Positions 1 through 10,869 of a stretch of DNA of 64,000 nt are shown here, piece after piece. Under the pieces are notes generated by a model that was not told the DNA's origin, made no database searches, and saw only the letters and a list, made by a program, of their open reading frames with translations. This stretch comes from Isoetes taiwanensis (lineage: Eukaryota > Streptophyta > Lycopodiopsida > Isoetales > Isoetaceae): positions 1,362,456 to 1,426,455 of the forward strand of contig JAJEKV010000102.1 in the NCBI GenBank assembly GCA_021234155.1. The letters run 5' to 3'. How positions within the stretch are numbered: the stretch's first letter is position 1; every line of letters begins with the position of its first letter. The position numbers and the translations under genes were made by a program.

Positions 1-946
1 CGATTGAGGCCCAAGAATCGTATGTCATCATTAACCTCTTCAAAACAGCTATTATTATATCTCTAATGCATTTTGATAATACTAGAAGCTCGTGGTTATA
101 GTTTTCCCCGATTTTTCTCGCATACTTCATTTCATAAGAAGTATGAACTATTCTACCGGGTATGGTAGATTTCCATATGTATTTTTCCCTTTGAAATATA
201 AAAACAACGCTTGCATCACCACAGCTTCACCACGGTTTTCACCACGGCTTTCACCACGATTTCACCATAATCAGCCGGGGCATTGACCATTTTTGACCCG
301 TCGAAAATGGAATGACTCTCGATTCCTCGATAGTATCTTCACCGATTTTGGTGACAAAGAATATATGGATCCCAAATTAGGTCCCCTGAATTGATATGAG
401 GCCAAAATTCATTAAGCTCGCTTTGTGCAAAGATTCTTGCAAGGCCACTAACTTTTGCTTCGTGGAATTCGTGTTTTTTCTTTTCAGGTTTCTTTTGAAC
501 TCTATTTCTTTTGAACCCTAGCCACCCATCTCATACTTTCCTATTTGCTGAGCTGGTTACCATATTTTGTTAGTGTGCGTGATCATAGATTCTCGCGACC
601 TTCAAATTCCTTTGTTTGCATTTTATAATTAATGACAAAAAGTTCAAATAATCGAATCAGCTTCAAATAACCGAAAGAACAAAGTGGAAACTCGAGAGAA
701 CAGCTTAAAGCAAAACAAGTTCTATTGCAAAACAAGGACTATTGCAGAACAAGTTCTGTCATTAATGAAAAGCCTTTACAAAGAATAGTCACAAGGACTA
801 TTGCCAAAAAAATTGAAACCAGGGATTACAATACAAATCTAAACTAATCAGGCGGGGGCCATCTTGAGCTCTATATGGAGGTCGTCCTCGCAGGCATACA
901 TCTTCATTTCGAGGAGTCGCTCCTCGTCATCATAACCTGCATGCAA

Positions 947-1400
947 GTCAAATGAAAGTCAAACATGTAACAAAGGTCATGTAAAGGCTCAAGCATGCCA
1001 AGGTGGCTCAAATATGCCACCTAGGCTCCAACATGCCAAGGTGGCTCAAACATGCCACGTAAGCTCCAACATGCCACCTATGATTCACCACATGATTCAC
1101 CACATGATTCACCAAATGCACCACATGATTCACCACATGCACCATTTGCATCACCAAACATGTTGTCAATGAAAGTCAAACATGTAACAAAGGTCATGTA
1201 AAGGCTCAAGCATGCCAAGGTGGCTCAAATATGCCACCTAGGCTCCAACATGCCAAGGTGGCTCAAACATGCCACCTAGGCTCCAACATGCCACGTAAGC
1301 TCCAACATGCCACCTATGATTCACCACATGATTCACCACATGATTCACCAAATGCACCACATGATTCACCACATGCACCATTTGCATCACCACATCTATC
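947..1400. repeat. Tandem duplication, about 217-bp unit
   Basis: Two direct copies start at about 952 and 1169, each beginning ATGAAAGTCAAACATG and continuing through 'CAAGCATGCCAAGGTGGCTC', then runs of 'GATTCACCACAT'. The second copy carries an extra 'CATGCCACCTAGGCTC' subunit, so shorter repeats have expanded inside it. Open frames across it on both strands follow from the repeat and are not genes. Confidence 0.85.
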
Positions 1401-1499
1401 ACGACATGTATCACCACATTGTCATGAATCTTTGAATACATCAATTTCTTTCCTCGAGATTTGAACTCCACCGTGAGTGTTGCTCGTCACCAAAAGTCT

Positions 1500-2590
1500 A
1501 TTGTATACAATAGTATACAACAATGTACATTAGAGTGTCAATGAAAGAATAGGTTACAAGAATAACCTCTTTGGTTACAATAATACAAACATGTGATTAC
1601 AAGTAAAGATCTATTGATCTCGTCAACCTCGACTTCATTACTAGAGCAACCGTGGCTTCACAACATCAATCATCATTCTCAAGGTGTCCAACAAATCGCC
1701 ACTAGAAATTGGTACACCCCGCAATAAACATATCAGGCCTCACATTGATGAGTAATACCTTCAAATTTACAAACTCACCTTGCATTGGGATAGTATGTCC
1801 AAGTCTCAGACATTACTGCAGCCACAACTTTCTTTACAAAGACACATATAGCAGACCACCACGACCAAAGAATCGACCGAAAGTGGAGGAACTTGTAATT
1901 TTCTTTGTGGCGCAGCCTTTTATGGTGCTTGGGAATTTTGTGTTTGCATCCTCAACAAAACTCATGACAAAGCTCCTGAGCCCTTGTACATTTCTAGGTC
2001 GTCAAAATGGTACACACCTAACCGACATTTAACCGGGCTGACCTCCAAGACCTACAATGACATACACCGCCCAGCTTTAGCCGATAACATGTCCGGCAGA
2101 ATGGTACATTCAAATTGCAAGTTGAGGGTTCAACAGTTTGTCCTTTGAAGCAAGCTCGCTTCGACAAAGAATGTGTAAATGAGCGGATCCATGAAATGGA
2201 ACCTCTGCTCCATGTCATGCTTGATGCAATTGGTGCATACACCGCCAAAGTCCAAGGTCCGTAAAACAAGATGATTTAAGAAACAAATGTAAGACTTCAA
2301 ATCTGAGTTGTTTATATTAAATTACTAACCTCATGAAGAAATGGACTATCCCTGCCACCGAACCAATCCCTACTTTTCTCCAATATTCTCATTGCCTCTT
2401 GATCAAGCACAAGAGGCTCCTCGGCCGTCCTTTAAACACTTCAAGTGGCAAGTGTTCTGGTCGATGTGCGCCTTAACACCTGCAGTCCTCGTCTTTGGTG
2501 GTGTAAGTTTACATTCAAAGAAATGGAAGATCGAAATAGTCAAGAAATGAACAATTGAAGTAAAACTTTGTTTATATTAAAAAGTCAAGA
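1500..2590. other. Gene-poor stretch
   Basis: No gene is recognised. A plus-strand frame is open at about 2089-2265 and could be an exon or relic, but no family is evident. A small palindrome around 'TATTGTATACAATAGTATAC' lies near 1500. Confidence 0.3.
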
Positions 2591-2594
2591 GAGG

Positions 2595-3060
2595 TTACAT
2601 CATATACACAATAATACTATTTCTAGGCTTTAGTTCTATGTTTTTCATCATATTAATACAAATTTGACTCTCGTCAAACATATTCAGCATTTTGTTGCTT
2701 TTACATAACTTGGCACATTCCCCGCCTTTCAAGAACCCCTCAAGCCAAACCTTTAGATCATTCATGAGGAAATTGCCATCTACTCGCCGTGGGCTCAAAA
2801 TGTTTAGATGGATCATGGTGTTTGGCTCATTGAGGTACCCTTTGTATCTGGCTTTGTCATCAATGAGAACCACGTTCTCTTTTTGTGAAACCCGAAATTC
2901 GTCAGAGACCTTTTTGAGGTGCTTCAAAAAAATTGGCTTTTTATCAAGTAAAATAAATTTGTGTTGGTACAATCGATCCCCGATTCCATATGAACTTGAA
3001 TTTGTCCTTGTGTTTCATCAATGCTCCCTTAACTATGATTCTCAAGTTTTGAGCCCGCAG
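2595..3060 (-). pseudogene. HAD/FCP1-like (NLI-interacting-factor type) phosphatase relic
   Basis: On the minus strand, 2972-2595 encodes a segment with 'ENVVLIDDKARYKGY', which matches the late HAD motif (hydrophobic run, DD, then Lys-rich) of FCP1/SCP-like phosphatases. Just upstream, in another frame, 'HKDKFKFIWNRG' matches the 'FIWD' block of the same fold, so at least one frameshift separates them. The N-terminal DxDG nucleophile motif was not found. It aligns with the HAD region at 23239-23859 (compare 'GMIMVDDDALKC' there). Active FCP1-like enzymes dephosphorylate protein Ser residues, but this copy is broken. Palindromes at 3.5-3.75 kb lie upstream, as in the 23-kb copy. Confidence 0.5.
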
Positions 3061-3289
3061 TCGGACCAAAGTGCTATATGAAAATTCCGACCGCACCAAT
3101 CTATGAACTCGCCCAGACTGGTCTAGTTACTACCCACTTGGTTCTCATTAAGTGTGATCAACTTAACACCAACTTCTTTGCCGCTGGGTAGTAACTCACT
3201 TTGTCATAACTTCTACCCGTAACTCCATTGTAGTAAAAACAAAGCGTGGATTGGGCTTAACCTTGTAGTCTTCTCGCATGGACAGATGG

Positions 3290-3760
3290 TGCGGTATCTG
3301 AAACTTCGCCAAAGATTTCTTGGTGCGTATCGAAACTTCGCGCCAAAGATCTCTTCGCGTGGCTGGAAACTTCGCCTTAGAATGTCTTGGAGGTGTCTTT
3401 TGCTTGGAATTACGCTCTTGCTTTTTCTCCTCGAGACACTTCCAACAAAAATTTAAATTGATTCGGTAACTATATGGGTCAAATTAAAAAGAAGACGCAT
3501 ACAAAAGGTTGGAAGTTACCTTTGTGACTTACATTCACCGAACGATTTGTTCGGATCATAACCTGATGCATCTGCCGATTTGGCGATTGGTGTGGAGCAT
3601 GACTTAATGCATCTGCCGATCCGGCAGATTGTTGTCCATTGTAGCACCCCATTTGGGAGCTTGACTTGATGCACCTACTGATTTGTTGACATCTACCGAT
3701 TTGTCCGAAGTTCCCGTAACCTGATGCATCTTCCGATTTGCCCGAAGTTTCTATCTCATG
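3290..3760. repeat. Palindrome cluster near the HAD relic
   Basis: The stretch holds repeated short inverted repeats: CGAAC-gattt-GTTCG at 3539-3553, ATCTGCCG-atc-CGGCAGAT at 3611-3629, and several half sites of the form 'GATGCATCTGCCGATT' near 3563, 3606, 3670 and 3722. A related 'GAAACTTCG(CG)CCAAAGAT' repeat lies at 3300-3375. Compare the arrays at 10.6/13.3, 20.5-21.0 and 53.6-53.8 kb, which have different sequences but similar form. Confidence 0.6.
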
Positions 3761-4086
3761 TAATGCTTTCGAAGGGGTGTGAGTGTCTTGTCCCCTACCC
3801 CACCACATTGTACCTCTATATCTACAAAGTAGGGATGAAGAAGTAAGCTACATATCCCAATTGCATCAAACAAGACTTGGTTACCTTTGAGGGTAGAAAA
3901 TAATTCCCTTTTTGGTGTGCTATATGGACTCACAAAAAGTCATTGCCACCAAGATGAACAGCTAGACCTGAATTAGTAAACGCACCATGCTCGCAAACCC
4001 TGAATTGAATCACAATTGATTGTAACTATGCTTTGGTTTTTAACTAAGCTCCGGACTTTTTACTCTCTTTACGATGTTCCCGATTA

Positions 4087-4149
4087 TATATCTAAAGTGC
4101 CCCCTAAAATGAGCGAAAACGATCTCATCCCGGGGGCACTATAGATACA
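4087..4149. repeat. Hairpin 1 of a diverged pair
   Basis: Inverted repeat: 'TATCTAAAGTGCCCCC' and 'ATGAG' on the left pair with 'CTCAT' and 'GGGGGCACTATAGATA' on the right. It is related to the hairpin at 4263-4323. Confidence 0.6.
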
Positions 4150-4262
4150 ACAAACAGACAAGCAAAAGAGACCGAGCCAACCGATGGAAGAGACTAAGCC
4201 AGGATGAAAGATTGCTATCTTGTTTTATGTCCGCTTAATCCCTTTTCGAAGTTTCTGTTGAT

Positions 4263-4323
4263 GTATCTAATTAAGCCACCTAAAATGAGTGAGCGACCTC
4301 ATCCTAGGGAGCAAATTAGATAC
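4263..4323. repeat. Hairpin 2 of a diverged pair
   Basis: Inverted repeat with the same plan as 4087-4149: 'GTATCTAATT', 'CCTAAAATGAG' on the left and 'CTCATCCTAGG', 'AAATTAGATAC' on the right. Both copies share the central CCTAAAATGAG word and may be old MITE copies or regulatory hairpins. Confidence 0.55.
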
Positions 4324-4389
4324 ATCAAACAGGACAAACGAAAGACTGCAAAGTGAACGCAAATTTGTCAATGAAAATACAATTATACT

Positions 4390-4729
4390 AAGCACTTCAA
4401 GAATTTTGTTATGAAGTACCTCAAGAGGTCGAAAGCGCACATGGAAGATAGTATTGGTGACCGCATTCAAGATCAAAAAGTTGGTAGTGGTTTCCCCATC
4501 CACCGGAGGATCTTGCCACAGAATGGACAACCACTACCATAATCTTCAGCCTTATCAAGGTCTGGAAGTAGTGGATCCAAGACAAATAAAGGAAGACGGT
4601 CCTTGCAAGACAGAAACCTCTCTAACCTTGGTTCCAAAGACTTTCAATGTTTGTTGTGTCCGCTTCCCCGGGTCGACAGCCAGATTAAGCTCCTCGATAT
4701 TTGTGCCGCTCAAGTTCGGTAATAGTTAA
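4390..4729 (-). pseudogene. Zinc-finger (RING-like) degenerate ORF
   Basis: Reading the minus strand, one frame gives 'GCPFCGKILRWMG', and after a frameshift another gives 'LECGHQYYLPCAL'. Together they have the Cys-x2-Cys, Cys-x-His and x-x-Cys spacing expected of the first half of a RING-type finger. The upstream part is open ('NIEELNLAVDPGK' and on) but unfamiliar. No complete RING is present, so this is a relic or a misassigned zinc finger. It is divergent from the small gene at 5008. Confidence 0.3.
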
Positions 4730-4936
4730 GCATGATTTCATTAATTGGATAAAATAACGCAATTTTGAGAATTTTGAGCACACCTTATTTGCTCAAGCAC
4801 GAATACTTTCACCTAGTACTCGACCCCAACAAACATGAGGTAATTAACATACACATATACATACAAATTTTGTGTTATACTTGTACGTGTACATGACACT
4901 CAGATAAGCTCAATAATGGCCCTACATTGTATGCGC

Positions 4937-4973
4937 CAATAATTCACATCAATAATTTTACTTCACTATAAAA
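4937..4973 (+). promoter_or_regulatory. Conserved promoter of small gene A1
   Basis: Contains CAATAATTCACATC, AATAATTTTACTTC and a TATAAAA box at 4967-4973. Nearly the same 37-bp block recurs at 5555-5591, 47221-47257 and 47839-47875, always 41-43 bp from TATA to ATG. Similarity continues upstream ('ATACTTGTA', 'CAATAATGGC'). Confidence 0.75.
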
Positions 4974-5007
4974 CGGCTTCACGAGGGGTAGAGGCCATTC
5001 ATCTTCC

Positions 5008-5249
5008 ATGGCTTCCTCGATGCCTCGTCCCGAAGCACATCCGGCTTTTCAAGTGTTACTTGAGCTACAACGATCTGGGCGAATGCGCTAGAAATAGCGT
5101 TAAGCTTGATCCATGGCTCTTATCTAAAGCTGATGGACCTGCTAGTGCTTGCAGGAAGCTCACTCGCGTTAAAGTCCATATTTACTGGCTTCCTGATCGA
5201 GATCTATGAGTCGAATGGCATCACGAGCTTTGATGTTGATGACGAGTGA
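5008..5249 (+). pseudogene. Small protein gene, type A, copy 1 (frameshifted)
   Basis: The ATG lies in CCATGG, 41 bp after the TATA box. It begins MASSMPRPEAHPAF, then the reading frame is broken. In another frame the sequence gives 'CYLSYNDLGECARN', 'KLDPWLLSKADGPA', 'RVKVHIYWLPDR' and, after a further shift, 'IYESNGITSFDVDDE' ending in TGA at 5249. The same blocks occur in the copy at 47294 and, more distantly, in types B and C. The shared pattern is C-x-[ML]-[SN]-[HY]-x-D-[LM], then L-[DE]-x-[WY]-L, then H-[LI]-x-W, with an acidic C-terminus. Full length would be about 80 aa. No known family is recognised. Confidence 0.55.
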
Positions 5250-5554
5250 ATCTGCACCTGCTAATAATGTAATAATGACATGGGTACCTAATAACTAAGT
5301 AAGGATGTAATAGCATTCTGATTAAGGATGTAATATCACGTACCTTAACTGAGTATATTGTAACGATGTGCTATCCCACCTCCACTTATTCTGCAAGCTG
5401 TCATTGAATTCAATCATAGCTAAATTCGTCAAGCAAACATGTTTTGAAACATACGCATATTAGTACGCATACATATATCCATACGAAAGATGTATTATAC
5501 TTGTATTTATACAACGGTCTTATACACGAGCAATAATGGCGCCGAAGTCTACCC

Positions 5555-5591
5555 CAATAATTCACCTCAATAATTCTACCTCACTATAAAA
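5555..5591 (+). promoter_or_regulatory. Conserved promoter of small gene B1
   Basis: Contains CAATAATTCACCTC, AATAATTCTACCTC and TATAAAA at 5585-5591. It differs from the A1 promoter at only a few positions, and the ATG follows 42 bp after the TATA box. Confidence 0.75.
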
Positions 5592-5626
5592 GCTTCTCAC
5601 TTCAAGCTAAAGTTCATTCCTCTCCC

Positions 5627-5870
5627 ATGGATTATTTGCCTTCATCAATTCACCACATCGAGGCGATCAAGTGCTCAATGAGCCACTCTGATCTTGTTGG
5701 TTGCCTAGACAGGCATCTTCTTCTTGATCCCTACCTGCGAAGAAAAGCTTTGGGCGCTGAGATTCGCTGTCCTCTACACCAATTCGTAATGATCCATCCG
5801 ATTTGGCTTCCCCGAGCGAATGAGCTATGAGATATCGTGGATCACTACTACAGATCCTCAAGATGAATGA
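5627..5870 (+). CDS. Small protein gene, type B, copy 1
   Basis: Starts at the CCCATGG and reads MDYLPSSIHHIEAIKCSMSH onward, open for 67 codons to 5830. A near copy starts at 47910. Comparison shows the ancestral C-terminus in another frame ('MSYEISWITT', ending 'DPQDE' and TGA at 5870), so a frameshift near 5810 shortens the protein. Shared blocks are C-S-M-S-H-x-D-L, L-L-L-D-P-Y-L and M-I-H-P-I-W. They align with type A and with type C at 24511. No signal peptide or membrane segment is seen and no function can be given. It lies just before the convergent DUF7869-type gene, the same order as at 47.9-50.8 kb. Confidence 0.5.
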
Positions 5871-6059
5871 ATCACCTGCTTAGCATTGTATAGTGTAAGA
5901 GCTCTTGTGTTGAGATGGAAAACGCAGAGCGAACAAATAATAACTAGTCTATTGTAACTTTCATGTTATGAATGATATAGTAATTATGTAAAAGAGCATT
6001 GCATACCTCAAGAGTTCTCATCATCGCCCTTAGCTTCTTTAGCCACTAATTCTTTGCAA

Positions 6060-8340
6060 CCGAGCCCCTAACACTACCGGGATCACCATCGACAATGGTC
6101 TGGTCTCTACGGCCCAACCATAGTCTATTGTTTTCAAAGGTTGGTAGCGTATGGTCATTAGGATTGGGTCTCCAATTCTTGCTCCAAAGAATCCCTATAC
6201 GCATTGCATATGAGGTTTCCTTTTCGCAATAGGTTCAAACCATGAGACAAACACCTCTTCGTAATGTGGGAGATTAGGGTCCTCTATTGGGTCCTCTTCT
6301 TCGCAAAACCCATCCATGTCTGCGCTATCATGTGGTCCGATTAGCAAGAGCATTCCCTTCTTGACATCTTGGTAGGGGTCGAATATTTCAACCGGTTCTT
6401 GGGTCTACCCGAAAGGCCCAACGTAATGAGATGCTTCAATGTGCTCATCCACAAACACTCTTTCGGTTCTTCCAATGCACTTTGCCCGTGCCGGGCCAGA
6501 AATCCTCAATGAGAGCTCTACCGGCCGCACGCCACCAAGCACTCGCAACAAGGTGGACCAAGAGTCAATAACTTCATTCATATATGTGTTGGACCATGAC
6601 TTATCGCCAATTTCTAGAAATAGTCTGCCCAAAGGCATCATGTACTTGGCAATAGAAGCTCTTAATGCACCTATATCTTTCAAGCTCCCATATGGTCAAA
6701 GGACCTTAGGTGACCCTCTCTAATCATAGGTAAACCTTGGGGCATCCTCCTTCCACATTCCCGATTCCCTTTTTGGGAGCCACCCCCTATGCCCTGGCCT
6801 CATCTTGTAGAACATTAGTGGCCATCCATCCTTCATGCAAAACTTGAAGAGTAGAGGTTCCAAGTGACCACATAAACGGTCCTTCTTATCAGGGATAAAA
6901 CCTTTCACGAATTCCTTCCAATCAGAACCTCTCTCACAAGGTAAGGCTAAGGAGCCTTTGAACTACACCGCCTCAAGAGTTGCATAAGCTCCTAATAGTC
7001 AATGCATCTGATCTTCTCATTAGAGTAGAGTAGTTTCCAAATAGGGCATCTATGTCATCGTGGGTGTGTCCAACCATCATGAATCCCACCGCACTTGATC
7101 AAATACACCTAACCAAACCAAGTATGACAAGTAAGAGAAAAGATATCTATTCTTATTCTCGACCTGAGCAATTATCTAGTCGCAAGTAAAGCCTCCTAGG
7201 CAACTTGTTTGCTACCATGGGGCCTTTGATAGGAGGCATAAAATCATTTCTACCGCCATTCATCATTTTTGTCCCGAGGTTATCTCGTGTTTAAAATTGC
7301 CGCACCCCACCGCCAGATCGATCAAGATTCTCAAATGGCCCCAATTATCCTCGATTTATTCTCCAAAGTGTCTTCAAGGTATGATTCAAGGATCCCACAT
7401 GAAAATTAGAATCATCGTGCCGAGGTCCAAAGGAGAAGTGGCCCAAGGCACCTATACCATGGCCGCATGAGAGCACCTCAGAACACTGACCTTCACTCGC
7501 TCACCCCTCCATACGTACTTTGCTAGCTTCTCTAGACGAGGGACCATGGTCTTATTCTGATCCATCTTATCATGTATAATGGTTAAAGCGTGCTCGAGAT
7601 CTATGCGACAAAGCTCTCCAGACCAAGAAAGGCTCTCGCAAGAAATCTGGGCCGCCATATGCGATTTCCTCTCTATTGCAAGTACCCTTCTTTTCGCTTT
7701 GGATCTCTCGGTCTTAGCAAGCTTTTCCTTTATGACAATACAGGTGTTACACTTGGAAAATGCTATCCTCTTAGCTATTGATACCTCTGAATGATTCTCT
7801 TTTCAAAGCGCATTTAAATGACGAAGGAGAAATATGCTTGCCCGTCATCTCTCAGAATCGGAAATATCTACTTCTTGGTGTATATCCTTCTTAGTCAAGA
7901 CGTAAGGTAGCCTCTTAACATTTTGTTCACGCTACCCTCGCCGTAATTTTCGAGCGGGTGTGGCATCGCTCTGTTTTCATCTATGAACATAGATAGCATT
8001 AAAGATTGCCACCAAAGTATGAGACCTTGGCTTCTAGACCCAAAGATTTCCGTGCTCGACAATTCGCGGGCCATCATTGAAGAGCTTCTTCCACTTGTAA
8101 AAAGTGGAAATGGGAATGCCATAGGCTTTATGCCATGCTTTCACGCGACACCGCTTGTTATTCAACATCGGTTTGCGGACTACACCATTTTTCGTGAGCA
8201 AAGATCTAGCATGTTATATGCAAAAGTTGTGCCCCGAGGACTTCATGTTCCAAAGAAAAGGTTCTCATGCAAGCTATCTCCTCGATGTAAAATTTGCACA
8301 ACATCGCTTTCATGCAAACATTGATGACCTGAAGTCTAGA
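6060..8340 (-). pseudogene. DUF7869-type transposase-like gene, copy A (degenerate)
   Basis: Reading down the minus strand from 8340, fragments in different frames give 'AYGIPISTFYKWKKLFNDG' followed by 'RIVEHGN'; then 'IIHDKMDQNKTMVPR' (inside 7658-7452); then a remnant of 'VGHTHDDID' near 7070; then 'GFIPDKKDRLCGHLEPL' (6908-6720); then the 6683-6405 frame; and finally 'HYEEVFVSWFEPIAKR' near 6250. The same blocks in the same order occur at 50860-48430. The DxMDQxKT and GHTHxDID blocks are the hallmark I know from DUF7869 proteins, which have an RNase H-like, transposase-like core. Many stops and shifts show it is dead. The family name is from memory and should be confirmed by a profile search. 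Confidence 0.65.
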
Positions 8341-8346
8341 ATAGCC

Positions 8347-9337
8347 TCAAAGACTAGTTTTTCTTTCACATTTACTCTGTGGCTTTGGGCGTGTTCGGGG
8401 TCTCCGATTGACCATGCCGTAAGGTCTCTTTTTGGTGATGCCAATTTCGGGTCTAATGGAGTAAGGTTCATTCTCCACATCCTTCTCCTTCACCGCAACC
8501 ACAAAGAGTAGAAACCGAATGTTATCAACGAGCACGAGGGCTATGGGCCATCTCACAAGGTCATGCAGTTGGGGCATTTTCGCATGTGCCCGGCAACAAG
8601 ATAGAGATCTTTTTCGTGCATTGGAAAATGTTCATGATAGTAGCAGCCTATCGAGCCTTCCCCTAACTTCACGCCGATACACAAGATGGTTTGATCGGCA
8701 AAACGATAACACCATAGGCATAAGCCATGTAGCAAAGATTCATGCATGAGTGTGCACGCCTTCTCAACTAACTCATCTCTAGAAAGCCCTTGCACATGAT
8801 TCGCTCCCACATCAAGGCTAACCCCTCATTCCCTCCGTCCCCCCAGCCTATGCGCTTTTATCCGACCCGGTGGGTGCATGCTTCCTCATCTCTATCAAGT
8901 TGAGCAAAGAATGTCCTTCTTGTACCACAACACAAAAGTCCCCACAACCTTCACCCATTTTTTCTATTTCCATTTCGAATTGGTAGCGTAATCGTCCATC
9001 CGTAATATTCACAATTGAAACGACAACCATACCCTCCGGACAAATAATTGTGATGGCGCCGAAATTGTGGACTCTTCCTTCGCCACCTTTTTCCCCAAAG
9101 CAGAGATACAAATGAATTACATCAGCCATCCCGCAAAACAAGAGGTCGCGGAATACGCCGCCACATCCTCGTGAAGCGTAAAGCACCGTGATCACAAACC
9201 ACTACAAAAAATAGGAACCGAAAAAATAAAAAATGCCGGACTATCGCCACCGCGATCTTATCGAAAGCATGGGTAAGAACGCTGGCCGCTTTTTGTAAAG
9301 CATTCACACTAGTCGCTTCGATAAGAACTCGCGGCAA
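8347..9337 (-). pseudogene. Unrecognised multi-frame ORF group
   Basis: Overlapping minus frames 9337-9122, 9195-8848, 8810-8553 and 8577-8347 read like pieces of one coding sequence broken by shifts (for example 'LVEKACTLMHESLLHGL', 'MHEKDLYLVAGHMRKCPNC', 'GEGRVHNFGAITIICPEG'). It sits directly upstream of DUF7869 copy A on the same strand and may be its 5' part or a partner gene. No family is recognised and there is no counterpart at 51 kb that I can see. Confidence 0.3.
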
Positions 9338-9520
9338 ATCACATTTCGAGGCTAGCTAGTGGTTTCAACTCAAAGTTGTCGATAGCCGGGAGTTCATTGG
9401 TCAATAGCAAGTGTAGATTTGTTGAAGGTATCGCGACTCCGCGATCTCGTGGAGCACCAAAGTTAAACGACCGACTTTACGTAATAAAGCATTACTCATA
9501 CCTCACGTATCACGGGCGCT

Positions 9521-9598
9521 AACGCCAACTTGTAGCCGGTGGTGTCAACGCCAACTTGTAGCCGGTGGCGCCAACGCCAACTTGTACCCGCCGGAAGT
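9521..9598. repeat. 26-bp tandem repeat, 3 copies
   Basis: AACGCCAACTTGTAGCCGGT begins at 9521, 9547 and 9573, with a period of 26 bp. Confidence 0.8.
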
Positions 9599-10544
9599 CA
9601 GCAGCGGTCATAAAAAATGTTGTTTAGTTTCATCCACATGGAGAAAGAAAGCATATACCTGAAACACGTTTACATTGTATAATAAACACACCAGAGTGCA
9701 CAGTTTTGCTTAGAACATCTATTTTTACATAGTTGCAACAAAGTATCAGGAGGTATCTTATCAATCCATGCAATACATAGTGATGTTAGTGCAGAGACTC
9801 GGAGGTTGTAGTTATAATTAAAATTCAGTGCAACATAGACGTTGAGTTCACTTCAGTGAGGGATATGCATCAGAATAGGCCTTTTACCTCGCCCGAAACC
9901 CTGAATTCGATGCAGTTGCAGAATTCTGAATGTGTAGTGGCGGATTGCAAGCGGATTATCAGCGCCCTCGTCAGCGCCTTCAATGGATGCGGAATTCTGC
10001 AGCAAATCCTTGCCCGAACTTGGCCCGCCTTTTAGGCGCTCCGCCCATACCAAGATCTTGCAAAACAATGAAATTTGAATTGGCTTTTCCCCGCTTTCGA
10101 ATTGGTTTGTTCTCGATTTCAAATTCTATCCCATCAGGGCCGGTCCGTGAAACCGGATTTTTGGGGCATTTATGGCTGCATAATGTGTCAGTCCAAATTA
10201 CGCCCGAATTTGAACGCTGACGCCCAAGTGGATAAGGACCTTTCCTACGGATTATTTGCCTTTTCGACGGTATATTCGCATTATCGCATTTATGTCGGGG
10301 AATAAATACGCCGGCCGGCCGTAATTATTAATGCCGGCTACATTTTACGCCATTATTATGGCCGGCACGCTTTTTTCACGCAATTATGAGGGGCAGTAAT
10401 TAATTTCCGCTGCCGCTGCTCTATAAATTGAAACTTCAAACCTTTAATAACAAATTTCGACTCAGCGATTTCGCTCAAATACTAGCTTTCGCCCTCCGAG
10501 CGCCTTCTCTTGAGCCACTCCAAAAGACTCGTATTTCGAACTCA

Positions 10545-10860
10545 GCCAGCGCCCGCGATCCCATGGCACCTAAGGACTCCCTCAAAGAAGGTATTTTCTA
10601 ACATTTCAGCTCAGCAAGATCGCGGCCGCGATCTTGCCTACTCGAGCTTCTATTGTTTTCATAAGTATATCGCCAAAGAAGATCGCGTCAAGGGGTCTTG
10701 CTTGATAGGTTTTGTAATTTCTAGACAGCTCTTCATAAGTGTAGCTGCTCAACAAGATCACGGCCGCCGGGTCTTGCTTTGATAGGTTTTGTAATTTCTA
10801 GACAAATGGGTCTTCATAGTGTAGTCGCCAACAAGATCGCTACCACGGGTCCGGCCGAGC
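10545..10860. repeat. Palindrome cluster upstream of ParB/MTase copy 1
   Basis: A perfect 20-bp palindrome, AAGATCGCGG joined to its reverse complement, lies at 10616-10635. Partial copies ('AAGATCGCGTC', 'CAAGATCACGGCCGCCGG', 'CAAGATCGCTACC') follow near 10678, 10753 and 10832. They are embedded in a 77-bp tandem unit ('GATAGGTTTTGTAATTTCTA' at 10704 and 10781). The CG-rich core recurs at 13254-13356, just before the first exon-like frames of copy 1. Confidence 0.65.
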
Positions 10861-10869
10861 ATAGATTTT

